Assembly: GCA_963169105.1 (NCBI GenBank)
Contig: OY720644.1
Coordinates: 5,291,001-5,355,000 of the forward strand
DNA: 64,000 bases
Direction of reading: 5' to 3'
Origin: Ceriagrion tenellum
Taxonomy: Eukaryota; Arthropoda; Insecta; Odonata; Coenagrionidae
This document shows positions 43,031 to 54,382 of this stretch, piece by piece. Each line of letters opens with the position of its first letter. Within the stretch, counting starts at the first letter, position 1. Both the position numbers and the translations under genes were made by a program. Below the pieces are notes generated by a model. That model ran no database searches, was not told where the DNA came from, and saw only the letters and a program-made list of their open reading frames with translations.

Positions 43031-45989
43031 ATAATATAAATAAATAACATCTGAAAACTGAAAAGTGAATTAAAGAGAATGATTCTTTTTGCAATTAAAA
43101 TACGTTCAATAATTTAGAAGCTACGATCATCTTTTTAGCATGAATACTAATATTTTTACCATAATTTGCCCATGAATCATAATATGCTTACCGGTTTGAG
43201 TAGGATAAAATTTTTATTAAATTAAATGAATTCGAATTAGTTGAAATAAAAGATATTTACTATCTTACTATACCAAAATTACACCCCATACCCCACTATT
43301 TATAGAAACAGGTATTTGCCTAAAACTAAAAGCTGTATATCACCGGGAATACTGAATGCGCACTCCAAGGAGAAGAAATTGATGAAGAACTCATCATATA
43401 ATACATTTACCGGCACGCAGATAATTTATCTCCTTAGCTATTTATCATTGCAGTTTTTTTAACATCAACAATAATTTAATTAAAATCACAAAATCTCATC
43501 GGAAGACCTTTTCCAGTTTACGATAAGTAAAGGTAAATGAAAGAAGCGGATATGAATATTTTCATAATTAGTGGAGAATGCCCAAAAACCTTACCATACC
43601 CACTTATTTCAGGCCTCTTATAGCTCTGTAGAATTTAAAGTAAATATCGAACAAAGTCGCAGTTGCACTTGAAAAGAAAGGTGTTCGAATGGCCTAAGGG
43701 TTTACAATATTTCTTATCTCTCGGCCAAACAAAACATAAAGGGAATAATTTAGCACATAGGCATCAAGAAAGGTGCTCAGACAAGTAGCAACTTTTCCGG
43801 ATTCATCCAGTGAAAAAACTGGTGATTTCAATGAAACTGCTTTTTGTACACAAGTAATCCTCACAATAAAATTTCACTCACAAAAATATCCATTCTTGAA
43901 TTTGTATTGTTGCCTTTCTAATTAACCACAGTTGACCATGGCGTTACCTACCCATGGCTAATTTTAACACTCACCCCTCATCAAATTAAATATGTTAAAT
44001 ATCGTAAATGATAACACATAACTCAGAGCGATATTAGATATGTAACATTAAATTGACTGCCGAAATATTCTGTACAAAATCCAGTGGAGTGCTCATTCAT
44101 GGAACCGACCTGTTAAAATGCTAAGGGAATTTAATGATAAAAGATATCAGAAATAACTTACTGGCGAAAATTAAATTTTCTTTTAGACTTATTTGACTTG
44201 ATAACATTAGCAAAATGTTAAAGAAAAACATTTTTTCCCCAGAAAACTCACGGCAGGTCCCTTATTATTAATATTTCAGTCCCTTTTCCTGAACAATAGT
44301 CACCACTTACGCTACGAAGTATGATAATTCCACCAGATTAAACATTGTATTCAAGATCTGTAAAAACCATGGCATCCTGAAGTACTCTTAAACTTAGTAG
44401 ATCAAATTTTCCAATTAAATCAATCCGAAGAACTGAAATGATATTCTAATAATAAATATTAATATTTTTGCTTGCGATTCTCGCAATTCGTACACGAAGC
44501 TGAGCATTTTCGCTCATTGTATAGTTGTACTTTAAAACATTACCAACCGATTGAAAGTTATCAAAATATTCGGTATCGCTATATCATTATTACATACTTT
44601 AACGTGAGAAACTTTTATTTTCAGTGAACTATTTATTGCATCAATGCTTCGAAACTACTTATTTCAGATTAAATTAGACAGCGGTTTTCGACGTTTTCCG
44701 AATTAACGACCGTTGAATAGTGCAATATCCTTCATAGGAACCAGAGATATTGCAGTTTGAAACTGTATGCGTTTCTTACCGTTATCATTCAACTTCTTCA
44801 AGAGTAACTAAACCACCACGTTTGAGAAACAAGTAGGGAAATGCTCGCATAATTACTTGTCTCTTAGCCTTTCTGGTGGGGCTTTCCTTACCATTTTTAC
44901 CATCTATCATGATCTATACACATTTTCTGAGTTTTTAAAATGTGCATTATCAATCTAAACCTTGTATTACAGTAGGAAAGTACTCTATTAGCATTTTTTT
45001 CTTCTGTGCACTACCTCATTTCTAATGTTACCCGTTCTGTGAATCTCCAGAAAGTTTCCCCAATTATGTTCATCCCGATACACCGGGCTCGTTTACGCTG
45101 TGGGTTTGAACAAGGATGGAAAGGGTGTTCTGAATAGCAGTCCCGAGGGCCAATGAGGAGGTATTGGACATGGTTTCCATTTTGCGTGTCATATTTTATT
45201 TTTTATGAATTTGACTTCAAAGACGGGCTTTGGATGATTAAGCCTCTGTTTTAAATTACAAAGAGTTTTAGGAACTATTTTAACTTTTTATACCTGGACT
45301 AAAGTTCACAATTTTACTATTTTTACTCAAAATCACAACTTTTAAAAATATTTTTCTGTTCTTATTAAATTTTTATCTTCCTAAATTCTTTTTAAAGCCT
45401 GACGAAGTACTTCACGCGATTTTTTAATGTATCAGACCTCAAACATAGACATCAAATTTAATGCTTCTGATGATAAGTTTCAAATAGTCATTATTTTAAC
45501 TTTTACATACCTAGATTAAAGTCCAATATTTTATAGAATTTTAATCAATGACTCAACTTTTTAAAATATTTCTCTGAGTTTGCTAAATTTTTTACCTCCC
45601 TAAACTTTTAAAATTCTGACAAATGGTTTTTACAAACGTTTTATCGTTTAACATCTGCTGTTGTGGACATTTTACTTCGTATTTGTTATGTCAACATACT
45701 ACATAGCTTTAAACCAAATTTTATTTACTTTCAAATCACGAATGTGAGTGGAAGGAAAAGAACTTAGGAAAAGGACTTTGACCACGTCAGAGTTGTTACC
45801 TCAACGGAACGACCGATTGCTGCCATCAAACAGCCCTCATCTGTCGCCAAATGCTGCTGATTACCAAGTTGCTGTCAAATATTTGAAAAATATATTTTAT
45901 TTTAAAAAAGTATTACTTGAATGAAAAATTGCATAATGGAAACAAAAGTATAAAAATTAATTTTACCTAATAACATAACAATGTAATGA
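43031..45989. other. AT-rich; no gene, one degenerate duplication
   Basis: Almost no frames above 60 codons. At 45271-45365 and 45486-45590 a similar block (ATTTTAACTTTTTATACCTG / ATTTTAACTTTTACATACCT) occurs twice with about 217-bp spacing. Confidence 0.45.
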
Positions 45990-46300
45990 GAGCCGTGGCC
46001 GAGGGGAATAAAAGGCCATTGGGCCTCATCTGAGCCACGTAGAATAAATGAAAGTCTAAGTCATGGTTGGAGATGAGGCAGGGAGTGGAGGAGGCAGAAC
46101 AGATGGATGGAAGACGCGTTGAATAGAGAGGGAATGCTAAATGTTGAATGAAAGGAGGGAGATTACATGAAGGGGTTTTAACAGGAGAAGCGAGGGAGAG
46201 GAAGGAAGAGGATAGGAATTCTGGACGAAATTAGAAGAGGGAGATGATATGAGGAATTTATGAGGGATCTAATAGTGAGTCAACGATTGGAAAGAAAAAC
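45990..46300 (+). pseudogene. LINE tail remnant with upstream A-box-like sequence
   Basis: From about 46090 the plus strand carries GKRGRGRKRIG-like coding sequence: ERGRKRIGILDEIRRGR, a stop, then YEEFMRDLIVSQRLERK. It is the same tail type as at 830-1290. Upstream at 46000-46012, GAGCCGTGGCCGAGGGG resembles a tRNA A box (TGGCNNAGNGG) but no B box follows at tRNA distance. A SINE scrap joined to a LINE tail is possible. Confidence 0.55.
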
Positions 46301-46680
46301 GGTAGGATGCGCCATAATTTGGGACAATAGGACAGAACTGGCTGTCCACGAACCTACCAATATGCTGGTAAAAATACTCAAATGAATGATTGCCTGGCTC
46401 ATGTATTTGTTCCTCTCCATTTCCGAGGGAAGTTTCTTACCATTTGCCCCTCCCCCTACTATTATTCTTGCAAACCCGATGTGCCACAAAGTATGGCCTT
46501 TACATCCAGGCCTTGCATTCATTGTAGAGCTTCACACGATTTTTTTGCTTTGTCTGTTTTGCGGTATACCTCCTTTTGTGTAATGTTATCTATTCATTTG
46601 ATAAACTTGCTGATTTCAGGCTTGGCTTTGCGGATATGCATGATGATGAAAAAGAGCACTTGATATTTTTTCACGGGTGT
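46301..46680. other. No recognisable feature
   Basis: Overlapping plus and minus frames (46280-46663) without a domain. Confidence 0.4.
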
Positions 46681-46790
46681 TATTTATATGGTACAACTAG
46701 TTTGGATGCATAGGCGTCATCACCAGTCGACTGACCTTTTCCCTCATGACAACGCCTATGTTTCGAAACTAGTTGTGCCATTTATAAATA
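46681..46790. mobile_element. Inverted pair of PLE-like termini
   Basis: The minus arm (46681-46728) and plus arm (46741-46790) both read, 5' to 3', GATGAC/CATGACA, ACGCCTATG, a short spacer, AAACTAGTTG, then CCAT(T)TATAAATA. The layout matches the other PLE ends in the window, which also close with TTATAAA-like sequence. There is no coding sequence between the arms. Assignment to PLEs is by analogy. Confidence 0.5.
46694..46777. ncRNA. Two facing hammerhead-like cores
   Basis: The minus core at 46694-46726 contains TGATGA, then a GACGC/GCATC stem with one mismatch, then CAAAC. The plus core at 46744-46777 contains CATGACA and CGAAACTAGTTG with a weak 3-bp stem. Each half keeps a different part of the expected core, so both look decayed. 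Confidence 0.3.
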
Positions 46791-47606
46791 GACCTGTGGA
46801 AAACCATCAAGGGTTCTCCTTCACTTTCATATGATCTTCACAATAGGTGCGCTAGTCAAAAGACGCCGTTTCACCCTGGAAGACGGCGTCGCAGTCGAAG
46901 GGCTGGAGGAAAAGGAGAGCCTCACACGGTGGGCAGCTGGAGACAGGAGGTTACCTCGGATGATTCTCGCCTTCTCCGCTCTGGGGCGCCAGCCGACCTC
47001 AACTCCCAACCACTCCCCACCTTCACACCTCTTCCCCACATTCCAAAAATAACGCCCTTTGAAGTTTACCTCGCACACGAAGTACGAGGAGGCATCCATG
47101 AGCCCAGTGGCCAAACCTCCGGCCTCTCATCCCTTAATGCCGCTGGACCCAACCGACTCTCCGCTTCGCCATCCTCTCTTCATTACGCGCTAATTTCCAT
47201 CCCCTTGGGGAAGAAGGAAGGAAGGCCTTGAACAAATACTCGTCCACCCAGGTGTCAAATTTGAGCGCGTGCTAGCACAAATACAGGGCAACCAGAGAAA
47301 CATTCTTCTCCTCCTTATCCTGTTATCACGCCACAAAAACCCCTTCTTTCCTGACACCCCTTTCGCATGAGAGCCTGGATGCCTCTTCGCACGTCTTTCG
47401 ACACCTGTGCCGCAACATTCGCATCCTTTGAAGCTCACCTCCATACTCCTACTCCTTGAAGGCAGCGTCCTGAATTACTACCCTTTAACCTAATTATTTC
47501 CCTCCACCCTCTGATAAAACGTCAATTCTCTTAATAACTTGGCCCTTTGGGCATATACCTTAATGATGCACACAAACCACACTCTTATATTCCTTCTCAG
47601 ATATTT
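46791..47606. other. GC-richer segment with overlapping frames
   Basis: Three frames per strand are open across 46830-47230 and another minus frame across 47190-47444. The minus frames share a weak EVxFKG phrase at both their starts. No domain is recognised. Could be a CpG-rich regulatory segment or an old duplication. Confidence 0.3.
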
Positions 47607-48216
47607 TTAATGACATAAATTATACCCTAGATAGGAAGGTTGCCAATGCAAGCGATGAGCCTGACGAACGACGCTTATGGTCCTTTGCGTCAATACAGGA
47701 CAGTAGGACAATAGGATAGTAGACATTACAAGGACAGTAGGGAGGGTAAATAAGTTTTCCAAGCCGAAATCCGCTGAAATAACCGCTAATATAATGCTCC
47801 GAAAATTATGTGGAATGTGATCACAAAATAGGAACGAAATTTCACACACAATGTACTTCTCTATCTTCTATTATCTCAAACATATGCAATTCCGTCAATT
47901 TGATATAAAGTGTTAATACTGTTTTTAGGGAGTTATCAGCTGCTTGCGCTTGTTATAGTGACATTTAGCATCATAATGGCAATGAATTAGGCTCACACGT
48001 AAAACGTTCATTGAAAGAAATGTAGGTAAGAGCATGGAGAAAAATTAAACAGCAAAAGCCATTTAGCCTAACATAGTATTACCTTATTTTCAGACGACTA
48101 TTGCGCCCTTTCCCACTTTCATCCCTCCACGGTCAACTTCCTCCTCTCCAGTATTTTTATCTGACGAAAAAAATAAATACCCATTTTTGCCTTTTGTTTC
48201 ATCACCACTCCACATG
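47607..48216. other. No recognisable feature
   Basis: AT-rich. This would be 3' UTR or flank of the exon candidate at 48217-48545 if that exon is real. Confidence 0.35.
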
Positions 48217-48545
48217 TCAATACTTCTTCCAATATTTTTTTTTCGCACCCCACTCTACTGAATTTGATATTTTCAATGAATTGTACTCTTTCGCCGGTGG
48301 CTTTTGAAGGGGAAATGGTTGAGCATCCTCCAATATTTTGACAGCTTCCCATCGTTTTGAGCCACTTTCAATGACGCGATCACTTCCCGGTCCGCTGAGC
48401 TTGTCCCCGACAGACAGAAAAGAGCAGTGGGATGAGAAATAGCTCTCGTACATTTCGCGGGCGCGTTGGAAAAATTCGCCCGAAGGGACCACGTATTCGA
48501 GCGGAGACATTTTTGTGTCCGTAAACGCATTCGTTTCAGTTTCGA
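48217..48545 (-). CDS. Possible terminal exon, unknown protein
   Basis: Minus strand. A good acceptor (TTTCCTGTTGCAG) ends at 48546 and is followed by an open frame ETETNAFTDTKMSPLEYVVP, then SGEFFQRAREMYESYFSSHC, SFLSVGDKLSGPGSDRVIES and GSKRWEAVKILEDAQPFPLQ. A Lys-rich end precedes the TGA at 48217. The frame is open from the acceptor for about 109 codons, and its composition is balanced, unlike the low-complexity frames elsewhere. There is an internal ATG at 48510. No family recognised, and no upstream exon could be located by eye. This is the best host-gene candidate in the window, still uncertain. Confidence 0.35.
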
Positions 48546-51500
48546 CTGCAACAGGAAATGCTTACTTAGTCAAGCAGCTCATGAATGAAACATTACCAGA
48601 GTTAAGGACCCCTTCATAGTACTATCATCTCCACTTTTGAACTTACCACAAATGTAACTCAGAATGGATTTTTTTAGACTCACGTAAATTTCACATTACT
48701 AATCACTGCTTTGAAATTCGGCTGTTATTACTCGTGGGTGAAGAGGAAAGGTTGAGAAAGGGTGATCAGAGAAGTAAAAGACAAAACAAGAAGTACTTTA
48801 GGTGAAATATTATGAGAAGAAATATCAGACGGGGAATAGGATGAGGCAGATTAGGTACTTAGAAGAGGTAATTAAATGGTAATGGGAAAGCTATGTCAGG
48901 TGCTCCTAGTAAGGAAACTAATCACTTTCCGAACCCTACCATTATATTAGGTATTACTATGAAGAAAATCATTACGAAGGCCTGTGCAGTAACTACTACA
49001 TTGTAAATTTGATCGTCTGCAATTAGTGATCCTGGTTGAACTAGTTCTACTCGAATTAATATACTTAATGTTGCATCAACTATACCTGCAAGGTGGTGGG
49101 TTGCTTAATATGTTAGTACAGATTTCCATTGATGAACAGATTTACGTGAGACAGTGTGTTTGCCCTCATTAGTAATATTTATAGATAAAAGTTAACATAT
49201 ATATATCCTGAAAACTGTATGTCAACGATTTGGTTTCTGGAAAATATATTCCATTTTTACACGCTGCGTTATGGTACTTGGCATATATATATAGAAATAA
49301 CTCGATTAATAGAAATATATCGAAATAACTACACTGGTTTTCTGAAAAATACAAAGTCATACATTTCTAATTATAACTATGGTGGCTAAAAATTATCACG
49401 ATATCCTGGCGATTCAAAAACCCGTGTTTACATATGATTGTCGCTTGAATTTTGAATTCCACGCCGTAAATCCAACTGTATACATTTACAAAATATAATT
49501 CATGTACAATTCCTATTGCAATATGTATGGTTATTTAACCAAATAATTAAGTTGAGTGTGATCCAAGGATATTTTCTCGACGTTCTTGAAAAGTTATCAA
49601 TACGTGCACTTACTGACTCAAGATTAAAGCTCTTCTTCAACCGCCTTAAAAGTAGTCGTTTGAAGGAAGGTTGTTGGGTGAATGGGAAAACATAATAAGT
49701 TGTAGATATGGGAGGAAAAAAAGACGATATTCGAGATGACTGACGACATTAAGACAGGAGATTAGCTTGTGGTTGTGAATGGTGGTGTCACTTATTCCAT
49801 CAAAACCTACCATGGCCGGTAAATCACATCGAATAAAATTAACTAATGTCAAAGTCTTTGTTATTCACAATAAAAGGATCTAATAGAGGCTATCAGTTAC
49901 CTAGATAACGATTAACAGACTCACGGTGAATGGAAAGCAATTGAACGAAACAAATCCTTAAATAACACAATACTTCTCACTTTTCCTCCAAGCTATGATC
50001 TTAAAGGTTTTACAAGCTCGTACCATGAAATTTTCATGCAAGAAAATGCGTCATTTTTTTAACTACCCCTCTCATTTTATTTGATTCAATTAAGCACTCC
50101 AGTTTCAATTATAGAATTTTTAGAATAATAAATTTTTCTTGCCCCTAACTGCGTAATCACTACTTGCTTCAGTGCAGTCAACAAAAAACCTTTAGCTATC
50201 TTGTTCTCTGTGATACACAGATTTTCTCCGTCAATTTCTTTCTATTTATCCACTCAATACCATTTGAGAGTATTTATACTCGTGCATGAAATATTTTTCA
50301 GCATTACCTAAATATATACTCACTTGCAAATGATGGAAAATTTCAGTTTTTTTTAAACCCGAACAATTCGGAAACTTGAATAAAATTTCCACCTATCCCT
50401 TTCCCTCTTTAGCGAGAAAGTCTTTTAACTATAAAATGATTTTTAAAGACAGTTTCCTAAACTATACAGCGTTATTTTTCTAATATTTTTAAAACCAAGT
50501 ATAAAGAGGACTATTTTAAATTTTGATAATGAATAGTACCATTAAATTTTGAATCTCATGGCTATCTGGTCCGACAGTATTCGTGCAAGCGTCCATGAAC
50601 AATATCACTTTATTTCTCAACTTTTAGAAGTAAATAATTATCTATTGAGATCCGTATCCACTTCTCAAACTACCAACATTAACAAACCCTTTTTGCCCAC
50701 AGTTGGAATCGAACAGCCAGTAAAAGTTTCAAAGACATTGTGATGCATTCAGTCGGTAGGAAGCCAACGCGAAGCCTTTAGTGACGAGCTGACAGATGAC
50801 GGGAGAAAACCATTCGTTGCAACGCATACTCCAACTTCAACCAAGAATGAGATTTGCGATATAGGTGGCACCGCGAGAATCAAAGGGAATATTTGGTTCG
50901 GCAGCAGCTCAAATCGAGAGTAAATGGTTAAAAAGAGGAACACCAAACGTTATTATGGCACAGTATAAGGATAAGGGGAATAAAATGGTATTCACGCAAC
51001 TGACTTACGAGGTTAGTTGTACAAATATGCCAAGGATTTAGGATAATATAAAATCACCTTCTACTGATAAATATTTTAAGGTATTTTCACAATGATTGGC
51101 GCATAAGGAAAATTAACATAAAACTTACATCTCCTGGATGGGTATTGAAAGCGAATGACAATTCATGGAACATTCTTTAAGGCGCCAATATCGTGGAAAA
51201 CTCGAAATAAAGAAACAGTGAAGATATATCCACTATTAGTATAGCCAGCCTTCCGATTTAGAAACCTTTGGATGGCTGTAGGGATCTGCTGTGCGTCGCT
51301 CATTTCCTGGAATGAGCAGATATGTATGAAAGGACACTCAAAAACTGCAACAGAGGCAGTAATATCACCTAACATGAGACGTAGGCAAGGGTAACCAATC
51401 TCTTTAACAATGAGAGCAAATGGTAAATGAAACACAACTAATCAGAATTAATTCTATGGACTGTATATTTATTTACGCAATCATTTATTTAATTTTCACC

Positions 51501-52317
51501 CCATTATGGTAACACGGCATCATGACCTATTCCTAAGTCATCATTTTGGTTCACCAAGCCGGTTATCTCATAAAAAATGCACTACTAGTCCTCTCTACCC
51601 GACCAGTCTTGCTGTTGCATTGAGTTTGTTTTTTGTTATTTTTTAGTTTAGTTTTAGTTAAGTCCAATGTTATTCCCCTTTCACCTTTCAGTTTCCCAGC
51701 CAAACCATTAATATCCTTTGCTTATAACCACTACTTCACCGCATCTTTACATCTTTATGGTGGTAATTTTGTTAACAAAAACTCAACTCTTTCAATATCC
51801 AAGTTTCTCTGCGAAATTTCGCACAATTGTGCATTGCGGGTGACTTCGTAAAAGTGAAACTCCTTGGCTATTCCCGGAGAGCTTGAAATCTGTCTTTTGA
51901 GAATGATAAACGCGTAGAAACAGAAATGTCAAATAAAAAGTGTGCAATTTTGGGAATCTCATTCATGCGCCTATGTCTTAATGGAAAATATATATTCCAA
52001 CAACTACAACCGTAACCGCAGAACTTTCTGTAAAAAGAGTAATGTCACGGTTTCAATATCGTCACGACCCTATAAGGTATGATTTTTACCCAGAGCATGC
52101 ATCATTACTTTGAAAGCTGTGGCGTTCCTAAACCAAAGAGGTTATTGAAAATAGTTCAACACAAGTTATCGCGTTTAACTCATAAATTCGGTAATTTGGA
52201 GCGGGGTTTTGGCATGCAAAAATAGCCACGAAGCTTCCAATGAAAACGATATCATTGTGAGTACTCGACAGAGTTACTGAGTTACGAGTTAATGGGCCTG
52301 AATAATGGTCAACGAAC
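48546..52317. other. No supported gene
   Basis: AT-rich. Frames at 50549-50743, 50749-50946, 51163-51435 (90 codons, minus) and 51633-51851 show no domain or splice pattern. No repeats recognised. Confidence 0.4.
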
Positions 52318-52406
52318 ATAAACGTAGAACAGATTTAAGTTTCTCCTTGTGAATTACATTTATAAACTCTTCTCGGGCTCTGCACCAGTTGATTGGCTTC
52401 ATGTTT

Positions 52407-52448
52407 GCCGACGTTTCGGAAAACGACTTGTTTTCCATTTTCTAGGCG
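52407..52448 (-). ncRNA. Hammerhead-like motif, PLE2 left terminus
   Basis: On the minus strand, CGCCTAGAAAATGG precedes a 7-bp stem (GGAAAAC/GTTTTCC, loop AAGTC) and CGAAACGTCGGC. The stem is perfect, while the TGAAGA box has decayed to TAGAAAA relative to the plus copy and PLE3. Confidence 0.42.
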
Positions 52449-52516
52449 TGTTACTCTGTCCGTGTCAGATTGTAAACAGAATGGAGTTGACCGTTGGTGG
52501 GGCCCAACAATTCAGC

Positions 52517-53356
52517 TCAGGTGCCATCTGATTGGCTGAGGTTTGACTTTTGCTCTTGAATTATTTTCTGGTTTTTCCTTATGTTTTTAATGCAATTTAA
52601 TACAGGTGTCCATGTATTGCTCAGATGAAAGCCAGAGTCACGATTGAAATTTATTGGATTAAAGCGTATTTCAATGGCTTCCTTAATTATGCGGTCCCAG
52701 TAGCGCGCTGAGCGGCACAGAATTTTTGCATCTCCCCATTGAATGGCATGATCTTCATTGATGCTGTGTTCCGCCACTGCCGACTTCTGTGGTCGCGCCA
52801 ATCTAAAGTGCCTTCGGTGTTCTTTCAGCCTCGTCTCAATCGTTCGACCTGTCTCCCCCACATATATTTTTCCGCACTCGCATGGAATCTGGTAAACCCC
52901 TGGTGTCTTCAGTCCGATGAAATCCTTCGCCATTACCAGTCTGTTCCTTAATTTAGGTGGTGGTAGGTGGATAGTTCTGATGTTATACTTCCGTAGAATG
53001 CGGTGGATCTTTCCAGATACGGTTGAAGCATAAGGGATTAAAGCCTTGGCCAATGGTTTTTCAGGTGGCTCTCCCGGGAAATCCTCCTGTTTTGCGTTCG
53101 GTTTTCTTAGGGCCTTAAATATCTCTTGCTTGCCGTAGCCGTTCTGCAAAAATGTTCTTATAAGATGGTCCAACTCGGATGGGATGCTCACTTTATCCGA
53201 TATTACCTCGGCTCTACGAATCAAAGTAGATAATACGGCGGCTTTTTGCGATGGATGGTGGTGGCTCTGTCCGTTGAGGTACAGGTCCGTGTGGGTTGGC
53301 TTCCGATAAACACTATGCCCTAGGCTTCCATCGTCTTTCCTGCAGTGGCGGAACAC
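52517..53356 (-). pseudogene. PLE2 linker and GIY-YIG endonuclease, 5'-truncated
   Basis: A 279-codon frame covering the end of RT, the linker and the complete endonuclease. KDDGSLGHSVYRKPTHTDLY (8-27), then SHHHPSQK (31-38), mark the post-palm region typical of PLEs. LPPPKLRNRL precedes the nuclease. The GIY-YIG core is GVYQIPCECGKIYVGETGR (153-171), with TRLKEHR (175-181), HSINEDHA (197-204), IIKEAIEIR (223-231) and NFNRDSGFHLSNTW (236-249). The first few residues (MFRHC) belong to the junction. The RT palm with its catalytic Asp residues is missing. It differs from PLE1 in having no CxxxxCxxC cluster before the nuclease, so it belongs to another PLE lineage (Penelope/Poseidon-like, inferred). 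Confidence 0.9.
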
Positions 53357-53606
53357 AGCATCGATGAAGATTCATGCCATTCAATGGGGAGATGCCAAAA
53401 TTCTGTGCCGCTCAGCGCGATACTGGGACCGCATAATTAAGGAAGCCATTGAAATACGCCTTAATCCAGTAAATTTCAATCGTGACTCTGGCTTTCATCT
53501 GAGCAATACATGGACACCTGTATTAAATTGCATTAAAAACATCAGGAAAAACCAGAAAATAATTCAAGAGCAAAAGTCAAACCTCAGCCAATCAGATGGC
53601 ACCTGA
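53343..53606 (+). pseudogene. PLE2 endonuclease C-terminus, plus copy
   Basis: The last 80 codons of the same protein on the opposite strand (IQWGDAKILCRSARYWDRII ... NLSQSDGT), with two visible substitutions from the minus copy (LNPVNFN versus FNPINFN). It starts inside the HSINEDHA region, so the GIY-YIG tyrosines are absent. The 3' UTR and terminal motif follow to 53760. Confidence 0.88.
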
Positions 53607-53675
53607 GCTCAATTGTTGGGCTCCACCAACGGTCAACTCCATTCTGTTTACAATCTGACACGGACAGAGTAACAC

Positions 53676-53716
53676 GCCTTAAAGATGGAAAACAAGTCGT
53701 TTTCCGAAACGTCGGC
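53676..53716 (+). ncRNA. Hammerhead-like motif, PLE2 right terminus
   Basis: GCCTTAAAGATGG, the same perfect 7-bp stem (GGAAAAC/GTTTTCC), then CGAAACGTCGGC. The first box is one base from TTGAAGA. Confidence 0.45.
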
Positions 53717-53979
53717 AAACATGAAGCCAATCAACTGGTGCAGAGCCCGAGAAGAGTTTATAAACGTAGAACGTTTCCCAATGCTCAAGAGGTCACTGCG
53801 TTAAGCATTAAATAGTCGGTAGCTACGAAATTCCTAATTCAGATGAGATTAAGAGAAGAATTCAGGGGAGTGAGAGACGAATGAGAAATTCAGAAACTTC
53901 AATTGGACTTTCCATTTGAATGGACCAAACTCAAATGCGACACATCACCTGTGCAGATGCCGTGATTAATAATGTGAAC

Positions 53980-54096
53980 TGCCACAGAGGAAAAATCATT
54001 CGCCCTGACCCGGTCTCGAATCCAGATACCTAGATTTTCAGAAATAAATCCGCGATCCGGGTACGAGTTTAGGTGAATGATTTTTCCTCCGTGAAA
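53980..54096. repeat. Fold-back repeat related to 4887-5116
   Basis: The left arm CCACAGAGGAAAAATCATTC (53982) and right arm (reverse complement CGGAGGAAAAATCATTCACC, ending about 54092) are inverted. The left arm closely matches the CCACAGAGGAAAAATAATTC arm of the insertion at 4887. The centre contains GGTCTCGAATCCAG, similar to a Pol III B box. Non-coding. Confidence 0.55.
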
Positions 54097-54182
54097 CTTC
54101 GCAATCGTGTACGGTTGCTGGTGACTCCGCTTACGCTCGTCCCGGTATCTTAGAAATTTGACAGTTATTACTGCTTAAAGTT

Positions 54183-54315
54183 ACATACATACACACAGAC
54201 CCATCACGCCGTTCCCTTCCGGGATAGGCACAGTTAAAATGTTTCACTCATTAATACGTAATTGTACACCTAACTCTGCTTCAATAATTTCCTCCCTGCT
54301 TTAAGTTACCCCTCA
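54183..54315 (-). mobile_element. LINE family B 3' UTR fragment
   Basis: The plus strand shows a TACATACATACACAC tail, then CGCCGTTCCCTTCCGGGATA and CACCTAACTCTGCTTCAATA, all shared with the 3' ends at 6540 and 25580. Only the extreme 3' end is present. Confidence 0.75.
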
Positions 54316-54382
54316 TAAAAATATTGGCCGAAACATTGGACAAATACCCATCCACATGAATTGAAAGCAACTGGATAAGTAC

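Larger units (their letters stand above)
52331..53759. mobile_element. PLE2 head-to-head pair flanked by a 13-bp direct repeat
   Basis: A minus copy (about 52360-53342) and a shorter plus copy (53343 to about 53760) diverge from a junction at a TGCAG microhomology. ATAAACGTAGAAC occurs on both outer sides in the same orientation (52318-52330 and 53760-53772). Up to five of its bases may belong to the PLE end on the right. Thirty extra bases separate the left repeat from the minus end. The flanking repeat suggests the whole inverted pair entered as one insertion. Confidence 0.8.
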
